Notes: generated by a model from the sequence alone, not told the origin. Numbered from the stretch's first letter, positions 22,244 to 34,661 are shown. The stretch is DNA of 64,000 nucleotides from Burkholderiales bacterium (GCA_016223165.1 JACRPO010000020.1:1-64000), one strand, 5' to 3'. Numbers and translations are program-made.

Positions 22244-24380
22244 GAGGGCCCATGAGCGCGCCGATGGCCGCGGCCAGCTCCTCGCGGCTGAAGGGTTTGC
22301 GCAGCAGTTCGGGCGCCGGGCCCTCGGTGGTGCCCGCGGACGCGAGGGACGTGAGCGACGCGAGGGAAGCCAGGGTGAGCCCGCCTTCGCCGCCTCTCAG
22401 GTCCGACGCATAACCCGACATCAGCAGCACCGGCATGCCGGGCCGGTGCCGGCGCGCGTGCTGCGCCAGCTCGGTGCCGCGCATGCCCGGGCCGAGCACG
22501 ACATCGGTGACGAGGAGGTCGAAGGCCCCGCCGCCCTCATTGCCCACATTGCCCACGTTGCCCTCGACGCTCTCGAGCAGCGCGGCGAGTGCCTGCTCGG
22601 CGCTGGCGCAGGCCGTGACGTCGCAGCCCCAGCCCAGCAGGAAGGTCATGACGATGCGCAGCACCTCGGGCTCGTCTTCCACGAGCAGCACGCGCAGCCC
22701 GGCGGGCACGCCGACGGCTGCGTCCGGCTCGTGCGCGTCGGCCTCGTCGGGCAGCTCCCAGCGCGGCATGAAGAGCCTGATCGTCGTGCCGGCGCCCGGT
22801 GCGCTCTCGAGCGTGATGCCGCCGTTGGACTGGCGCGCGAAGCCGTAGACCGTGCTCAGGCCGAGGCCGGTGCCGCGGCCGGTCTGCTTGGTCGTGAAGA
22901 AGGGCTCGAAGGCGCGTTCCTTGACGGCGTCGGACATGCCGCAGCCGGTGTCGGCCACGGCGATCTCGACGAAGCGCGCCGCCGCCGCATCGGCGGCCAG
23001 CTGCTCGGCCAGCGGCGCCGGCAGCGACTCGCAGGCGCGCGCGGCGATGGTCAGCGTGCCGCCATCGGGCATCGCGTCGCGGGCATTGATGGCCACGTTG
23101 AGCAGTGCCGACTCGAGCTGCACGGGGTCGGCCAGGCAGGGCGGGCAGGGCGCGCCGGTGCTCACCTCGATGCGGATGCGCTGGTCGAGCGTGCGGCGCA
23201 GCATGTCGGCCAGCGAATGCACGAGCGCGCCCGTGTCGACGCGCGCCGGCTGCAGCAGCTGCCGGCGCGAGAACGCCAGCAGCTTGCCGGTGAGCTCGGC
23301 GCCGCGCCGCGTGGCGCGCGCCGCCGCCGTGACCAGCGGTTCGGCGTCGGCGTCGCCGGCCAGCGCCGGCAGGCTCTCCAGCACCTGCAGGTTGCCCTGG
23401 ATCACCGTGAGCAGGTTGTTGAAGTCGTGCGCGATGCCGCCCGTCAGCTGGCCGACGCTCTCCAGGCGCTGCGCGTGGCGCAGCGCCTCGTCGCTCTGCG
23501 CGCGCTGCACCGAAGTGGCGAGCAGGTGCGCGAGCGACTCGAGAAAGCGCGCCTCGTCCTCGCCGAAGCGCCGCGCCTGCCGCGAGCGCACGGAGATCGC
23601 ACCGACGACGCGGCCGCGGTCGGAGAGCGGCACGCCGAGCGCGCTCACCAGGCCGGCGGCGCGGAACGACGGCGGCACCTGGAAGCGCGTCTCGCCGAGG
23701 TAGTCGGCGACGGTGACGGGTGCGCCCTGCGCGAGCACGTAGCCGGGCGGCGTGTCCGGCCGGTTCGGCACCAGGGTGCCCTCGGGTTCACCGGTCGGCA
23801 GGCCGGTGCCGGCGGCGACGCGGAAGCGCTGGCCGTCGGGCTCGAGCAGGTACAGCACGGCCTGCTCGACCTCCAGCGCCTCGACTGCCGCGGCGGTGGC
23901 ACGGCGCATGAGCTGCTGCGGGTCGCGCGCGTCGACGGCGAAGCGGCCGACCTGCGCCACGCACTCGGCATAGCGGGCGCGCTTGATGGCCTCGCGCACG
24001 CGCGGGTACTCGCCGATGCCGCGGATGGCCGCGACCACGTAGGGCAGGCCGTGCTGCTGCAGCGGGCTGAGGGCGATCTCGACCATCACCTCGCTGCCGT
24101 CGCGACGCCGGGCCACGAGGCTCATGTCGGTGCCCATCGGGCGCGCGCGCGGCTGCGCCTGGTAGGTGGCGCGGTAGGCGGCATGTCGTGGCCGCACCGC
24201 GTCGGGAACGAGGGCATCGACGTTCATGCCGGCCAGCTCGGCGGTCGAATAGCCGAGCAGCGCCGCCGCGGCCGGGTTGGCCAGCGCGATGCCACCCTCG
24301 CCGTCGACCAGCAGCAAGGCGTCCGGGTAGGCCGCGAACAGCGCGCGGAAGACCGTCGATTCGTCGAGGTGCGCTGTCAC
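22200..24380 (-). CDS. Hybrid sensor histidine kinase (PAS-GAF-HisKA-HATPase-REC)
   Basis: A 726-residue cytoplasmic hybrid kinase. A PAS domain (about 8-130) is followed by a GAF domain (about 150-300), then the HisKA motif GGIAHDFNNLL with phospho-acceptor His318, an HATPase domain with TGCGMSD and GRGTGLGLSTVYG, and a receiver with Asp626 (LLVTDVVLG). The receiver has two low-complexity insertions: 9-bp repeats (22539-22565) giving NVGNVGNEG between helix and strand 3, and a Leu-Ala-Ser-rich segment just before LLRKPF. GTG is the start and overlaps the regulator stop (GTGA at 24377-24380). No membrane span is present. It ends convergently inside the Crp/Fnr gene. Confidence 0.9.
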   Translation of the reverse strand: MTAHLDESTVFRALFAAYPDALLLVDGEGGIALANPAAAALLGYSTAELAGMNVDALVPDAVRPRHAAYRATYQAQPRARPMGTDMSLVARRRDGSEVMVEIALSPLQQHGLPYVVAAIRGIGEYPRVREAIKRARYAECVAQVGRFAVDARDPQQLMRRATAAAVEALEVEQAVLYLLEPDGQRFRVAAGTGLPTGEPEGTLVPNRPDTPPGYVLAQGAPVTVADYLGETRFQVPPSFRAAGLVSALGVPLSDRGRVVGAISVRSRQARRFGEDEARFLESLAHLLATSVQRAQSDEALRHAQRLESVGQLTGGIAHDFNNLLTVIQGNLQVLESLPALAGDADAEPLVTAAARATRRGAELTGKLLAFSRRQLLQPARVDTGALVHSLADMLRRTLDQRIRIEVSTGAPCPPCLADPVQLESALLNVAINARDAMPDGGTLTIAARACESLPAPLAEQLAADAAAARFVEIAVADTGCGMSDAVKERAFEPFFTTKQTGRGTGLGLSTVYGFARQSNGGITLESAPGAGTTIRLFMPRWELPDEADAHEPDAAVGVPAGLRVLLVEDEPEVLRIVMTFLLGWGCDVTACASAEQALAALLESVEGNVGNVGNEGGGAFDLLVTDVVLGPGMRGTELAQHARRHRPGMPVLLMSGYASDLRGGEGGLTLASLASLTSLASAGTTEGPAPELLRKPFSREELAAAIGALMGPLTAGSRRPDAGSPG

Positions 24381-25123
24381 GTCGTGCCGACCCGCGAGGT
24401 GAAGACGTAGCCGGCACCGCGCACCGACTTGATGATCTCGGGCCGTTCGGGGTCGGCCTCGAGCTTCTTGCGCAGGCGCCCCACCTGCACGTCGATCGTG
24501 CGGTCGAAGGGCGCGGCTTCGCGGCCGCGCGTGCTCTCGAGCAGGAAGTCGCGCGACAGCACGCGCCCCGGGTGGCGCGCGAAGACGACGAGCAGCTCGA
24601 ACTCGCCCGTGGTGAGCGGCACCTCCTTGCCGGCGGTGTCTTGCAGGCGCCGGGCGCCGATGTCGAGCAGCCACTGGGCGAAGCGCAGGAGTTCGTTCGG
24701 TGCCGGCGCAGCCGCCGCGGCCGTTGCCGCGGCGGCGGCAGCGGCCGGCGGCACCTCGGCCGGGGCCAGCCGGCGCAGCACGGCGCGGATGCGCGCCAGC
24801 AGCTCGCGCAGGTCGAAAGGCTTGATGACGTAGTCGTCGGCGCCGATCTCGAGCCCGACGACCTTGTCGACCGGGTCGCCGCGGCCGGTGACGATGACCA
24901 GGCCGCAGTGCCAGTGCTCGCGCAGCCGGCGCGCGATGGCCAGCCCGTCCTCGCCGGGCAGGCCGAGGTCGAGCAGGACGAGGTTCGGCGTGTCTGCCGC
25001 CATCAGCTGCAGCAGGGCGTTGCCGTCGTGCACCTGGCTGACCCGGAAACCCTGCCCCTGGAGGTAGGTGGCGAGCAGCCGCGTGATGTCGGCTTCGTCG
25101 TCGAGGACGGCGATGTGCTGCAA
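24377..25123 (-). CDS. OmpR-family response regulator
   Basis: A 248-residue response regulator with an N-terminal receiver (DDE at 8-10, phospho-Asp52 in LLDLGLPGEDG, Lys in DDYVIKPFDLRELL) and a winged-helix DNA-binding domain (TTGEFELLVVFARHPG, DRTIDVQVGRLRKKLE, VRGAGYVF). An Ala-rich linker of about 20 residues joins them. No ATG or GTG fits; the only sensible start is TTG at 25123 (protein start MQHIAVLDDE), and no ribosome site is seen, so initiation may be weak or leaderless. It is co-translated with the hybrid kinase downstream and is the likely partner, though the kinase has its own receiver too. Confidence 0.9.
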   Translation of the reverse strand: MQHIAVLDDEADITRLLATYLQGQGFRVSQVHDGNALLQLMAADTPNLVLLDLGLPGEDGLAIARRLREHWHCGLVIVTGRGDPVDKVVGLEIGADDYVIKPFDLRELLARIRAVLRRLAPAEVPPAAAAAAATAAAAAPAPNELLRFAQWLLDIGARRLQDTAGKEVPLTTGEFELLVVFARHPGRVLSRDFLLESTRGREAAPFDRTIDVQVGRLRKKLEADPERPEIIKSVRGAGYVFTSRVGTT

Positions 25124-25397
25124 AGTGTGGGTCGGCGGGTCGGCGGGTGTTGCGGGATCTTGCCCAAGTTCCCGTGTTTGCCCGGAGCAATCCTACTGTC
25201 GTCGCGGGTTTGGTGCCGAGACCTTGCGGGTTAGCCCCGGGGGCGCCACCATCCCCGCCCCCCGGCGGGCGCACGGCAGGAGTGGGCAAGGGATGCCGGC
25301 TTGACGCCGCGCAATCGGACGGGGGCCAGGGGGAATAGCCTAGCGTGCTCGAGCCGGGCGGCAGCCACGCCGGCAGCCCGTGCAGCCCGGAGGTCCG

Positions 25398-26663
25398 ATG
25401 CCCCTGCAGCAGCAAAACCATCTCGCGCAGCAGACCTACACCATCGTGCTGGCCGGCGGGCGTGGCACCCGGCTGGCACAACTCACCGACGGCCGCTCGA
25501 AGCCGGCGGTGCCCTTCGCGGGCAAGTTCAACATCATCGACTTCGCGCTCAGCAACTGCGTCAACTCGGGCCTGCGGCGCATCGGCGTGCTCACGCAGTA
25601 CAAGTCGCAGAGCCTCATCCGGCATGTCGAGCGCGGCTGGAGCTTCCTGGCCGCCGACCTCGGCGAATTCGTCGAGGTCGTGCCGGCGCAGCAGCAGCAG
25701 GGCGAGGGGTGGTACCGCGGCACCGCCAATGCCGTCTACCAGAACCTCGACCTCGTGCGCGAGGCGGCGGCGCAGCACGTGCTGGTGCTGGGCGGCGACC
25801 ATGTCTACAAGATGGACTACTCGGTGATGCTGGCCGAGCATGCCGAGCGCGGCGCCGCCGTGAGCGTCGCCTGCGTCGAGGTGCCGCTGGAGGAGGCGTG
25901 CGATTTCGGCGTCATGGACGTGGACGTGACCGGGCGCGTGCTCGGCTTCGACGAGAAGCCGGCGCAGCCCCGGTCGCCGCCGGGCCGGCCGCTGCACGCG
26001 CTGGCGAGCATGGGCGTCTACGTCTTCGAGACCGAGGTGCTGCTCGCCGAACTGGCGCGCGACGCCGCCGACCCGGCCTCGAGCCACGACTTCGGCCACG
26101 ACGTGATCCCGGCGCTCGTGCGCGCCGGCCGCGTGCACGCGCACCGCTTCGAGACGAGCTGCGTCAACATCGTCGAAGGCCGCCCCTACTGGCGCGACGT
26201 CGGCACCGTCGATGCGTACTGGGCCGCCAACATCGACCTCACGCACGTCGTGCCCGAGCTCAATCTGTACGACGACGCCTGGCCCATCCTCAGCCAGCAG
26301 CGCCAGCTGCCGCCGGCCAAGTTCGTCTTCGACGACGAGGGGCGGCGCGGCATGGCCGTCGACTCGCTGGTCTCCAGCGGCTGCATCGTCAGCGGCGCGA
26401 CGGTGCGGCGCTCGATCCTGTTCTCCAAGGTGCGCGTCGCCGAAGGCAGCGTGGTGGAGGACTCGGTGGTGCTGCCCAACGTCGTCATCGGCCGCGACGT
26501 GCGGCTCGCGCGCACCGTGATCGACAAGCATTGCCGTGTGCCCGACGGCTTCCGCGCCGGGCTCGACGCGGTGGCCGACCGGGCGCGTGGCCTGCATGTC
26601 ACCGCCGGCGGCATCACGCTCGTGACGCCGGAGATGCTGGGGCAGCCGGTGCGCTCGGGTTGA
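25398..26663 (+). CDS. glgC: Glucose-1-phosphate adenylyltransferase
   Basis: Makes ADP-glucose from glucose-1-phosphate and ATP, the committed step of bacterial glycogen synthesis. The pyrophosphorylase loop GGRGTRL (20-26) and SKPAVPFAGK (Lys35 and Lys43 matching known activator-site lysines) are present, then the sugar-binding PYWRDVGTVDAYW and a C-terminal left-handed beta-helix (SSGCIVSGATV, SVVEDSVVLPNVVIG). At 421 residues it is full-length. GGAGG is just upstream of ATG 25398. No other glg gene is in the window. It stands alone between the two-component system and a convergent lipoprotein gene. Confidence 0.95.
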   Translation: MPLQQQNHLAQQTYTIVLAGGRGTRLAQLTDGRSKPAVPFAGKFNIIDFALSNCVNSGLRRIGVLTQYKSQSLIRHVERGWSFLAADLGEFVEVVPAQQQQGEGWYRGTANAVYQNLDLVREAAAQHVLVLGGDHVYKMDYSVMLAEHAERGAAVSVACVEVPLEEACDFGVMDVDVTGRVLGFDEKPAQPRSPPGRPLHALASMGVYVFETEVLLAELARDAADPASSHDFGHDVIPALVRAGRVHAHRFETSCVNIVEGRPYWRDVGTVDAYWAANIDLTHVVPELNLYDDAWPILSQQRQLPPAKFVFDDEGRRGMAVDSLVSSGCIVSGATVRRSILFSKVRVAEGSVVEDSVVLPNVVIGRDVRLARTVIDKHCRVPDGFRAGLDAVADRARGLHVTAGGITLVTPEMLGQPVRSG

Positions 26664-26664
26664 A

Positions 26665-26680
26665 GAGCCGGGTGCGGCTC
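26665..26680. terminator. Short hairpin between convergent glgC and esterase genes
   Basis: GAGCCG and CGGCTC form a 6-bp perfect stem with a 4-base loop two bases after the glgC stop. No T-run follows; termination function is only suggested. Confidence 0.3.
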
Positions 26681-26686
26681 AGCCAT

Positions 26687-28621
26687 TCACAGGCTCTTGA
26701 GGATCACCGGCCGCATCGGCCCGTGCTGGCCCGGCACCACCGTGTGCCGCGCACGGTAGGGCTCGTGGCCCTCGGCGCGGATCGTGAGTTCGTAGTCGCC
26801 GGCGGGCAGGCCGACGAACGAGAAGTACGGCCCGTGCGCGTCGTCCTTGCCGTCGGCGTAGTGCGCGAAGCTGTCCTCGGGGCCGCCCTGGCGCGGCACC
26901 AGCGCGCGGCGGATGCCCGCACCTTCGAGCGTGATCGACAGCAGGCGCACTTTGTCGTCGGGCGGCTGGTGGCTGCCGGCCGGGCGATCGACGGGCTCGG
27001 CGCGCACGCCGACATAGCCGATGAGCGTGCCCTGCGGCACGAAGACGAAGCGCGCCTCGGCCACCTCGCCCGGCCGGATGACGACGCGTGCGCGCGGCGG
27101 CTCGCTGCGGAAGGCGTCGGTGAGCAGGGTCACCTGGTAGAGGCCGGCCGGCAGCGGCCCGACCTCGCGCGCGGCACCGTCGGGCGGCAGCGCGAGCGAG
27201 ATGCGCGGCGTCGCCGCGTCGGTCGGGTTCAGCGGGTTCATCGGATCGAGCACGAGCAGCGCAAGCGGCTTCGGCCCCGGCGGCGCCGGCTCGAAGGCGA
27301 GGTGCAGGCGCAGGCTGCCGCTCGGCGCCGGGGCCCTGCCACCGGTGCGCCAGCCGGCGTCTGCGAGGATGGCCGCGTACTGCGCGAAGACCTCGGGCGA
27401 CGACAGGATGCTCACGTGGTCTTCGTCGAAGCCCAGCACGCGCCGCGCCTCCGACTGCGCCGGCGACTTGAGCTGGCTCGCCAGCGTCACCGTGCCGTCG
27501 GTGTTCGGCCGCGTGAGGCTGTAGCCGCCCTTGTGGCCGAACAGCAGGTGGTACTCGGTCTGCGGTGGCAGCCGGCGCGCGAAGAGCTCGCGCACGAAGC
27601 GGCCGTCGGGCCGCATGTCGTGCCACGAGGGCACGACGGCCGGCGAATGCCGCACGCCGAGCTCGGCCGAGGACTCGCCGCCCCAGGGCGTGGAGACCGA
27701 GACGAACAGCTTGGCACCCGGGAACTGCGCGCCGTGGTTGACGAGGAAGCTGCGCGCCACCAGCCCGCCCATGCTGTGCGCGGTGATGACGATGCGCTCG
27801 AAGCCGTGCTTCAGGTGCAGGTTGAGCAGCTTCCAGTACAGCAGGTAGGCCATCGACTCGACGGCCGCGCCCGAGGGGTAGTAGAAGATCCAGGGCTGGT
27901 AGCGCTCTCGGTCCAGGTGCGCGATGAAGTAGCGCCAGTCCTGCGGCGAGCCGGCCGCCCCGTGCACGAACAGCACCGGCGTCTTGCGGCGGTCGTAGGG
28001 CTCGAGGAAGTAGACATTGCCGCCCACCTCGCGGAAGAAGGTCATCGGCTCCCAGTAGCCCTGGAGGCCGCGCTCGGCGCTGAAGATCGGCGCGTCGAGG
28101 TCGGCGATGGCACCGGCCTGGGTGCTGTGGCGTGACGTCGCGCCTGCGGCCAGCGAGAAGCCGACCGGCAGGTCCAAGTCGGCCTCGCGCTCGGGCGACC
28201 GCGCCACGGACGGCGCCACGGACAGCGCCATGTCGAGCGCGCCCACCAGCCCCGTGCCCGGCGCCTGCACGGCCTCGGCGCCGCGATAGCGCGCCACCGG
28301 TTCGCCGGCATCGACGCGCCGGTTGCCGTTGCCGTCGCCAAAGGCCTGCAGCCGGTAGCGGCCCTTGGGCACGATCAGCTCGAAGCCACCGGGCTCGTGC
28401 AGCATCGCCTGCGCGACCACCGGCGCGCCGGCATCGTCGGCCGAACGGGCGAGCACGATCACCGGGCCGTTCCAGCCCTCGGCGGAGGTGACGCGCCCGA
28501 CGAGCACGGTCGAGGCATAGAAGGCGTCGGACTGCTCGCGCAGCTCCAGCAGCGTGCAACCCGCCAGCACGGCCAGCGGCGCGAGGGCGGCCAGCGGCCG
28601 GCGACAGAGTCGTTTCGGCAT
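26687..28621 (-). CDS. Lipoprotein alpha/beta hydrolase (esterase/lipase-like)
   Basis: A 644-residue predicted lipoprotein: the leader ends in LAVLAGC, with Cys22 as the lipidation site. The middle holds an alpha/beta hydrolase with VLFVHGAAGSPQDW as oxyanion region and TAHSMGG carrying Ser283; DEDHVSIL supplies a plausible His. The N-terminal 160 residues and the C-terminal 200 residues look like beta-rich, carboxypeptidase-regulatory-like domains (for example AGDYELTIRAEGHEPYRARH and AGLYQVTLLTD). This suggests a cell-surface or periplasmic lipase, or an esterase acting on envelope material. Substrate is unknown. The stop is 23 bp from the convergent glgC stop. Confidence 0.82.
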   Translation of the reverse strand: MPKRLCRRPLAALAPLAVLAGCTLLELREQSDAFYASTVLVGRVTSAEGWNGPVIVLARSADDAGAPVVAQAMLHEPGGFELIVPKGRYRLQAFGDGNGNRRVDAGEPVARYRGAEAVQAPGTGLVGALDMALSVAPSVARSPEREADLDLPVGFSLAAGATSRHSTQAGAIADLDAPIFSAERGLQGYWEPMTFFREVGGNVYFLEPYDRRKTPVLFVHGAAGSPQDWRYFIAHLDRERYQPWIFYYPSGAAVESMAYLLYWKLLNLHLKHGFERIVITAHSMGGLVARSFLVNHGAQFPGAKLFVSVSTPWGGESSAELGVRHSPAVVPSWHDMRPDGRFVRELFARRLPPQTEYHLLFGHKGGYSLTRPNTDGTVTLASQLKSPAQSEARRVLGFDEDHVSILSSPEVFAQYAAILADAGWRTGGRAPAPSGSLRLHLAFEPAPPGPKPLALLVLDPMNPLNPTDAATPRISLALPPDGAAREVGPLPAGLYQVTLLTDAFRSEPPRARVVIRPGEVAEARFVFVPQGTLIGYVGVRAEPVDRPAGSHQPPDDKVRLLSITLEGAGIRRALVPRQGGPEDSFAHYADGKDDAHGPYFSFVGLPAGDYELTIRAEGHEPYRARHTVVPGQHGPMRPVILKSL

Positions 28622-28850
28622 GGATCGAGGGTCGGTGCGCGCGCCAGTGTGCGCACCAGGCTCGCTGCGGCACTTGATGTCGCGCAAAGGGGCGCGCGGG
28701 TCGCGCCGCAGCGCGGCCCGAGGCCGAAGGGCGCGGCTGGCGCGACTCCGGAGATTGCGGCGATCGCGTCGATGCCATCGCCCGCCGCCACAATGGCACC
28801 CGTTCATTGCGGCTCGATGGCCACCGTCCGATCGATGGCCCGGGGATCAC

Positions 28851-29831
28851 TTGCCACGCCAGCACAAGCCGACTCGCGAGTCCTCTGCCGACCACATCGG
28901 GCCCGAGGCCGTCGTCGCGCATGCCGGCGAGACGGCCGAAGCGGTGCGCTCGCGCCTGCGCAAGCACCGGCAGGACCGCTGGGACCTGCTGTGCGTGCTG
29001 GAACACGACGGTCGCCTGCTCGGCACGATGACCGCGGCGGAGCTGATCGTGCTGCCCGACGATGCGGACGTGGCCGGCGCGGCGATGCGGCGCGACGACC
29101 CGCGCGTGCCGCCGGGTGCGGACCAGGAACGCATGGCCTCGATCGCGCTGCACCACGGCGTGGCGGCGGTGCCGGTGGTGGACGAACACGGCCGCCTCGT
29201 CGGCGTCGTCGGCCCGGCGAAGCTGATGCGCATCCTGCGTCGCGAGCACGTCGAAGACCTGCACCGGCTGGCCGGCATCACGCGTGAATCGGACCAGGCA
29301 CGCGAAGCCATCGAAGAGCCGCCGATGCGCCGGGTGCGCCACCGGCTGCCGTGGCTGCTCGTCGGGCTCGTCGGCAGCATGGTGGCGACGCTCGTCGTCT
29401 CGCGCTTCGAGACGGCGCTGGCGGCCAAGCCGGCGCTCGCCTTCTTCGTGCCGGGGCTTGTCTACCTCGCCGACGCCATCGGCACGCAGACCGAGGCGGT
29501 GGCGGTGCGCGGCCTGTCGCTCAGCCACGCCGGCATCGCCCGCCTGCTCGGCGGCGAGCTGCGCACGGGCGGGCTCATCGGGCTCGTGCTCGCGCTGGTC
29601 GCGTTTCCGATGGTGTGGTTCGTCTTCGGCGAGATGCACCTCGCCGCCGCGGTAGCGCTGGCGCTGGCCTCGGCGAGCATGGTGGCCTCGGTGCTGGGGC
29701 TGCTGCTGCCCTGGCTGCTGGCGCGGTTCGGCTCGGACCCGGCCTACGGCAGCGGGCCGCTCGCCACCATCGTGCAGGACGTGCTGAGCCTGCTGATCTA
29801 CTTCGCTTTCGTGTCGGCGATCGTGCTCTGA
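28851..29831 (+). CDS. MgtE-like divalent cation (magnesium) transporter, short form
   Basis: A protein of about 326 residues with two CBS motifs (LLCVLEHDGRLLGTMTAAEL and GVAAVPVVDEHGRLVGVVGPAKL) followed by the MgtE membrane domain of about five spans (RLPWLLVGLVGSMVATLVVS, YLADAIGTQTEAVAVRGLSL, LALASASMVASVLGLLLPWLL). The N-terminal superhelical domain of classic MgtE is absent, as in several short proteobacterial homologues. CBS domains gate magnesium flux in this family. The start is uncertain: no ATG fits; TTG 28851 is preceded by GGGGA but the next in-frame starts are inside the CBS region. It is divergent from the lipoprotein gene. Confidence 0.82.
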   Translation: MPRQHKPTRESSADHIGPEAVVAHAGETAEAVRSRLRKHRQDRWDLLCVLEHDGRLLGTMTAAELIVLPDDADVAGAAMRRDDPRVPPGADQERMASIALHHGVAAVPVVDEHGRLVGVVGPAKLMRILRREHVEDLHRLAGITRESDQAREAIEEPPMRRVRHRLPWLLVGLVGSMVATLVVSRFETALAAKPALAFFVPGLVYLADAIGTQTEAVAVRGLSLSHAGIARLLGGELRTGGLIGLVLALVAFPMVWFVFGEMHLAAAVALALASASMVASVLGLLLPWLLARFGSDPAYGSGPLATIVQDVLSLLIYFAFVSAIVL

Positions 29832-29844
29832 AGAGCCTTCAGAC

Positions 29845-32775
<2,931 letters not shown>

Positions 32776-32900
32776 GACGGGGTCCGAAGAGATGCGGTGT
32801 CTTGCCCTCTCCCACCCGGCAGGAGAGGGTTGGGATGGGGTGGGGTGGAGGATGAGGACGCCCTCGCCCGCAAACCGAGGGCGCAGCCTTTGGCTGTCGC

Positions 32901-32948
32901 GGGCGGGGAGGCGGGCGGGGAAGGGGGCGGGGAAGCGGGCGGGGAAGC
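32901..32948. repeat. 12-bp tandem repeat (GGGCGGGGAAGC)
   Basis: Four near-identical copies of GGGCGGGGAAGC lie in the gap between gcvH and gcvP, starting 18 bp beyond the gcvH stop on the minus strand. On the transcript this is a C-rich stretch (GCTTCCCCGCCC), perhaps a Rho-related or structural element between operon genes. Confidence 0.9.
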
Positions 32949-32966
32949 GGGCGATGCAGGCGAGCG

Positions 32967-33344
32967 CTACGACAGCGACTTCAGCAGCTTGTCGTAACCC
33001 GGCGGGTCCATCAGCTCGTCGAACTGCTCCATGTGCGTGACGTGCACCTTGAAGAACCAGCCGTCGCCCATCGGGTCCTTGTTGGCGAGCGAGGGGTCGG
33101 CGCGCAGGGCCTCGTTGACCTCGACGACCTCGCCCTCCACCGGCATGTAGATGTCGGCGGCCGCCTTCACGCTCTCGACGACGCCGGCCACCTCACCCTT
33201 CTTGTAGGTGCGGCCGACCTCGGGCAGGTCGACGAAGACCACGTCGCCGAGCGCGTCCTGCGCGTGCAGCGTGATGCCGACGACGGCGGCTTCGTGGTCC
33301 TCGATGTTGATCCACTCGTGGTCGGGCGTGAACATGGTCGTCAT
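32967..33344 (-). CDS. gcvH: Glycine cleavage system H protein
   Basis: The 125-residue lipoyl carrier that shuttles the aminomethyl group between P, T and L proteins. The lipoylated Lys60 sits in GVVESVKAAADIYMPVEG; LGDVVFVDLPEVG precedes it. Length and motifs are normal. GAGGAG lies nine bases before the ATG. It is the middle gene of the gcv operon, 87 bp after gcvT. No lipoate-attachment gene is nearby. Confidence 0.97.
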   Translation of the reverse strand: MTTMFTPDHEWINIEDHEAAVVGITLHAQDALGDVVFVDLPEVGRTYKKGEVAGVVESVKAAADIYMPVEGEVVEVNEALRADPSLANKDPMGDGWFFKVHVTHMEQFDELMDPPGYDKLLKSLS

Positions 33345-33431
33345 GGGCAGAGGCTCCTCGGGCTGGGGTTCGGTTCGGCAACAGAGAAGGCGCGAATCGA
33401 GCGTCGCGCCGCGGGTTCGTGCATGCCTGGC

Positions 33432-34583
33432 TCAGCCGCGGTGGTAGCGGTGCGGCGTGAAGGGCATCGGGCTCACGCGCATCGGCACGCGCTTGCCGCG
33501 CACCTCGGCGTAGACCTCATGGTGCGCCTGCGCATGGTCCTGCGTCAGGTAGGCCATGGCGATCGGCTGGTTCACCGTGGGGGCGAGCGTGCCGCTCGTC
33601 ACCGCGCCGAGGCGCCGGTTGTGCGCGTCGAAGATCGGCGCGCCCTCGCGCACCGGCACGCGCTCGAGGCCGACGAGGCCGGCGCGCTTGCAAGGCGCCC
33701 CGGTGGCCAGCTGCTTGTCGATGGCCGCGGCGCCCGGGTAGCCGCCGGCGCGTGCGCCACCGGCGCGGCGCACCTTCTGGATGGCCCAGCCGAGGCCGGC
33801 CTCGACCGGCGTCGTCTTCTCGCCGATGTCGTGCCCGTAGAGGCACAGGCCGGCCTCGAGCCGGAGGGTGTCGCGCGCCCCGAGGCCGGCCGGCGCCACC
33901 TCGGGCTCGCGCAGCAGCGCCTCGGCCAGCGCGACGGCGCCGTCGGCCGGCACGGAAATCTCGAAGCCGTCCTCGCCGGTGTAGCCCGAGCGCGTGACGA
34001 AGCAGGCGAGGCCGGCGAGCTCGAACACGCCGCCGGTCATGAACACGAGTTGCGCCACGCCGGGGTTCAGGCGCGACAGCGCCGCCACGGCCTTCGGGCC
34101 CTGCAGCGCGAGCAGCGCGCGCTCGGGCATCGGCACCACCTGGCAGCGGTGGCCGATGTGCGTGACGAGGTGGCGCGTGTCGGCGGCCTTGCAGGCGGCG
34201 TTGACGACGAGGAAGAGGTCGCCGAAGCCGCGCGCCGCATCGGCCGCCGTGGGCCTGGTCACCATCAGGTCGTCGAGCAGGCCGCCGCTGGCATTGGTGA
34301 AGAGCGCATAACGCTGCCTGCTCGGCGCGAGGTCGACGATGTCCACCGGCACCAGCGTCTCGAGCGCCGCGGCGGCCTCGGCACCGGCCAGGCGCAACTG
34401 GCCCATGTGCGAGACGTCGAACAGCGCCGCCGCGGCGCGGCAATGCTTGTGCTCGGCGATGACGCCGGTGGGGTAGTTCACCGGCATCGCATAGCCGGCG
34501 AAGGGCACCATCTTGGCACCCAGCTTCAGGTGCAGCGCGTGCAGCGGCGTGTGCAGCAGTGCTTCGGTGGTCGGCTCGGACAT
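33432..34583 (-). CDS. gcvT: Aminomethyltransferase (glycine cleavage T protein)
   Basis: Transfers the methylene group from aminomethyl-lipoyl-GcvH to tetrahydrofolate, releasing ammonia. The 383-residue protein has MVPFAGYAMPVNYPTG, FDVSHMGQLRL, RSGYTGEDGFEI and the Asp/Arg-containing GARDTLRLEAGLCLYG segment of the family. The frame opens ten codons earlier, but MSEPTTEALLHTPLHALHLKLG is the conserved start and has a GGGAG-like site upstream. First gene of the operon; its leader holds a tandem glycine riboswitch, so it should be made when glycine is in excess. Confidence 0.96.
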   Translation of the reverse strand: MSEPTTEALLHTPLHALHLKLGAKMVPFAGYAMPVNYPTGVIAEHKHCRAAAALFDVSHMGQLRLAGAEAAAALETLVPVDIVDLAPSRQRYALFTNASGGLLDDLMVTRPTAADAARGFGDLFLVVNAACKAADTRHLVTHIGHRCQVVPMPERALLALQGPKAVAALSRLNPGVAQLVFMTGGVFELAGLACFVTRSGYTGEDGFEISVPADGAVALAEALLREPEVAPAGLGARDTLRLEAGLCLYGHDIGEKTTPVEAGLGWAIQKVRRAGGARAGGYPGAAAIDKQLATGAPCKRAGLVGLERVPVREGAPIFDAHNRRLGAVTSGTLAPTVNQPIAMAYLTQDHAQAHHEVYAEVRGKRVPMRVSPMPFTPHRYHRG

Positions 34584-34661
34584 CGGCGGCTCTCTCCCTC
34601 TCGCGGTGGCCATGTTCGGCGCGCCGAGCTCTCGTGGATCGGCGTGTCGTCCGGGCCCCCG

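Noticed and set aside
25124..25397. Sigma-70 promoter for glgC around TTGACG at 25301
   Set aside because: No -10-like hexamer lies at a 16-18 base spacing; the only AT-rich patch (GAATAG) is about 27 bases away.
22200..26597. Single 1465-residue frame running through glgC antisense, the response regulator region and the kinase
   Set aside because: Only the last 726 residues are kinase; the rest is antisense or out-of-frame. GTG 24380 overlapping the regulator stop marks the true start.
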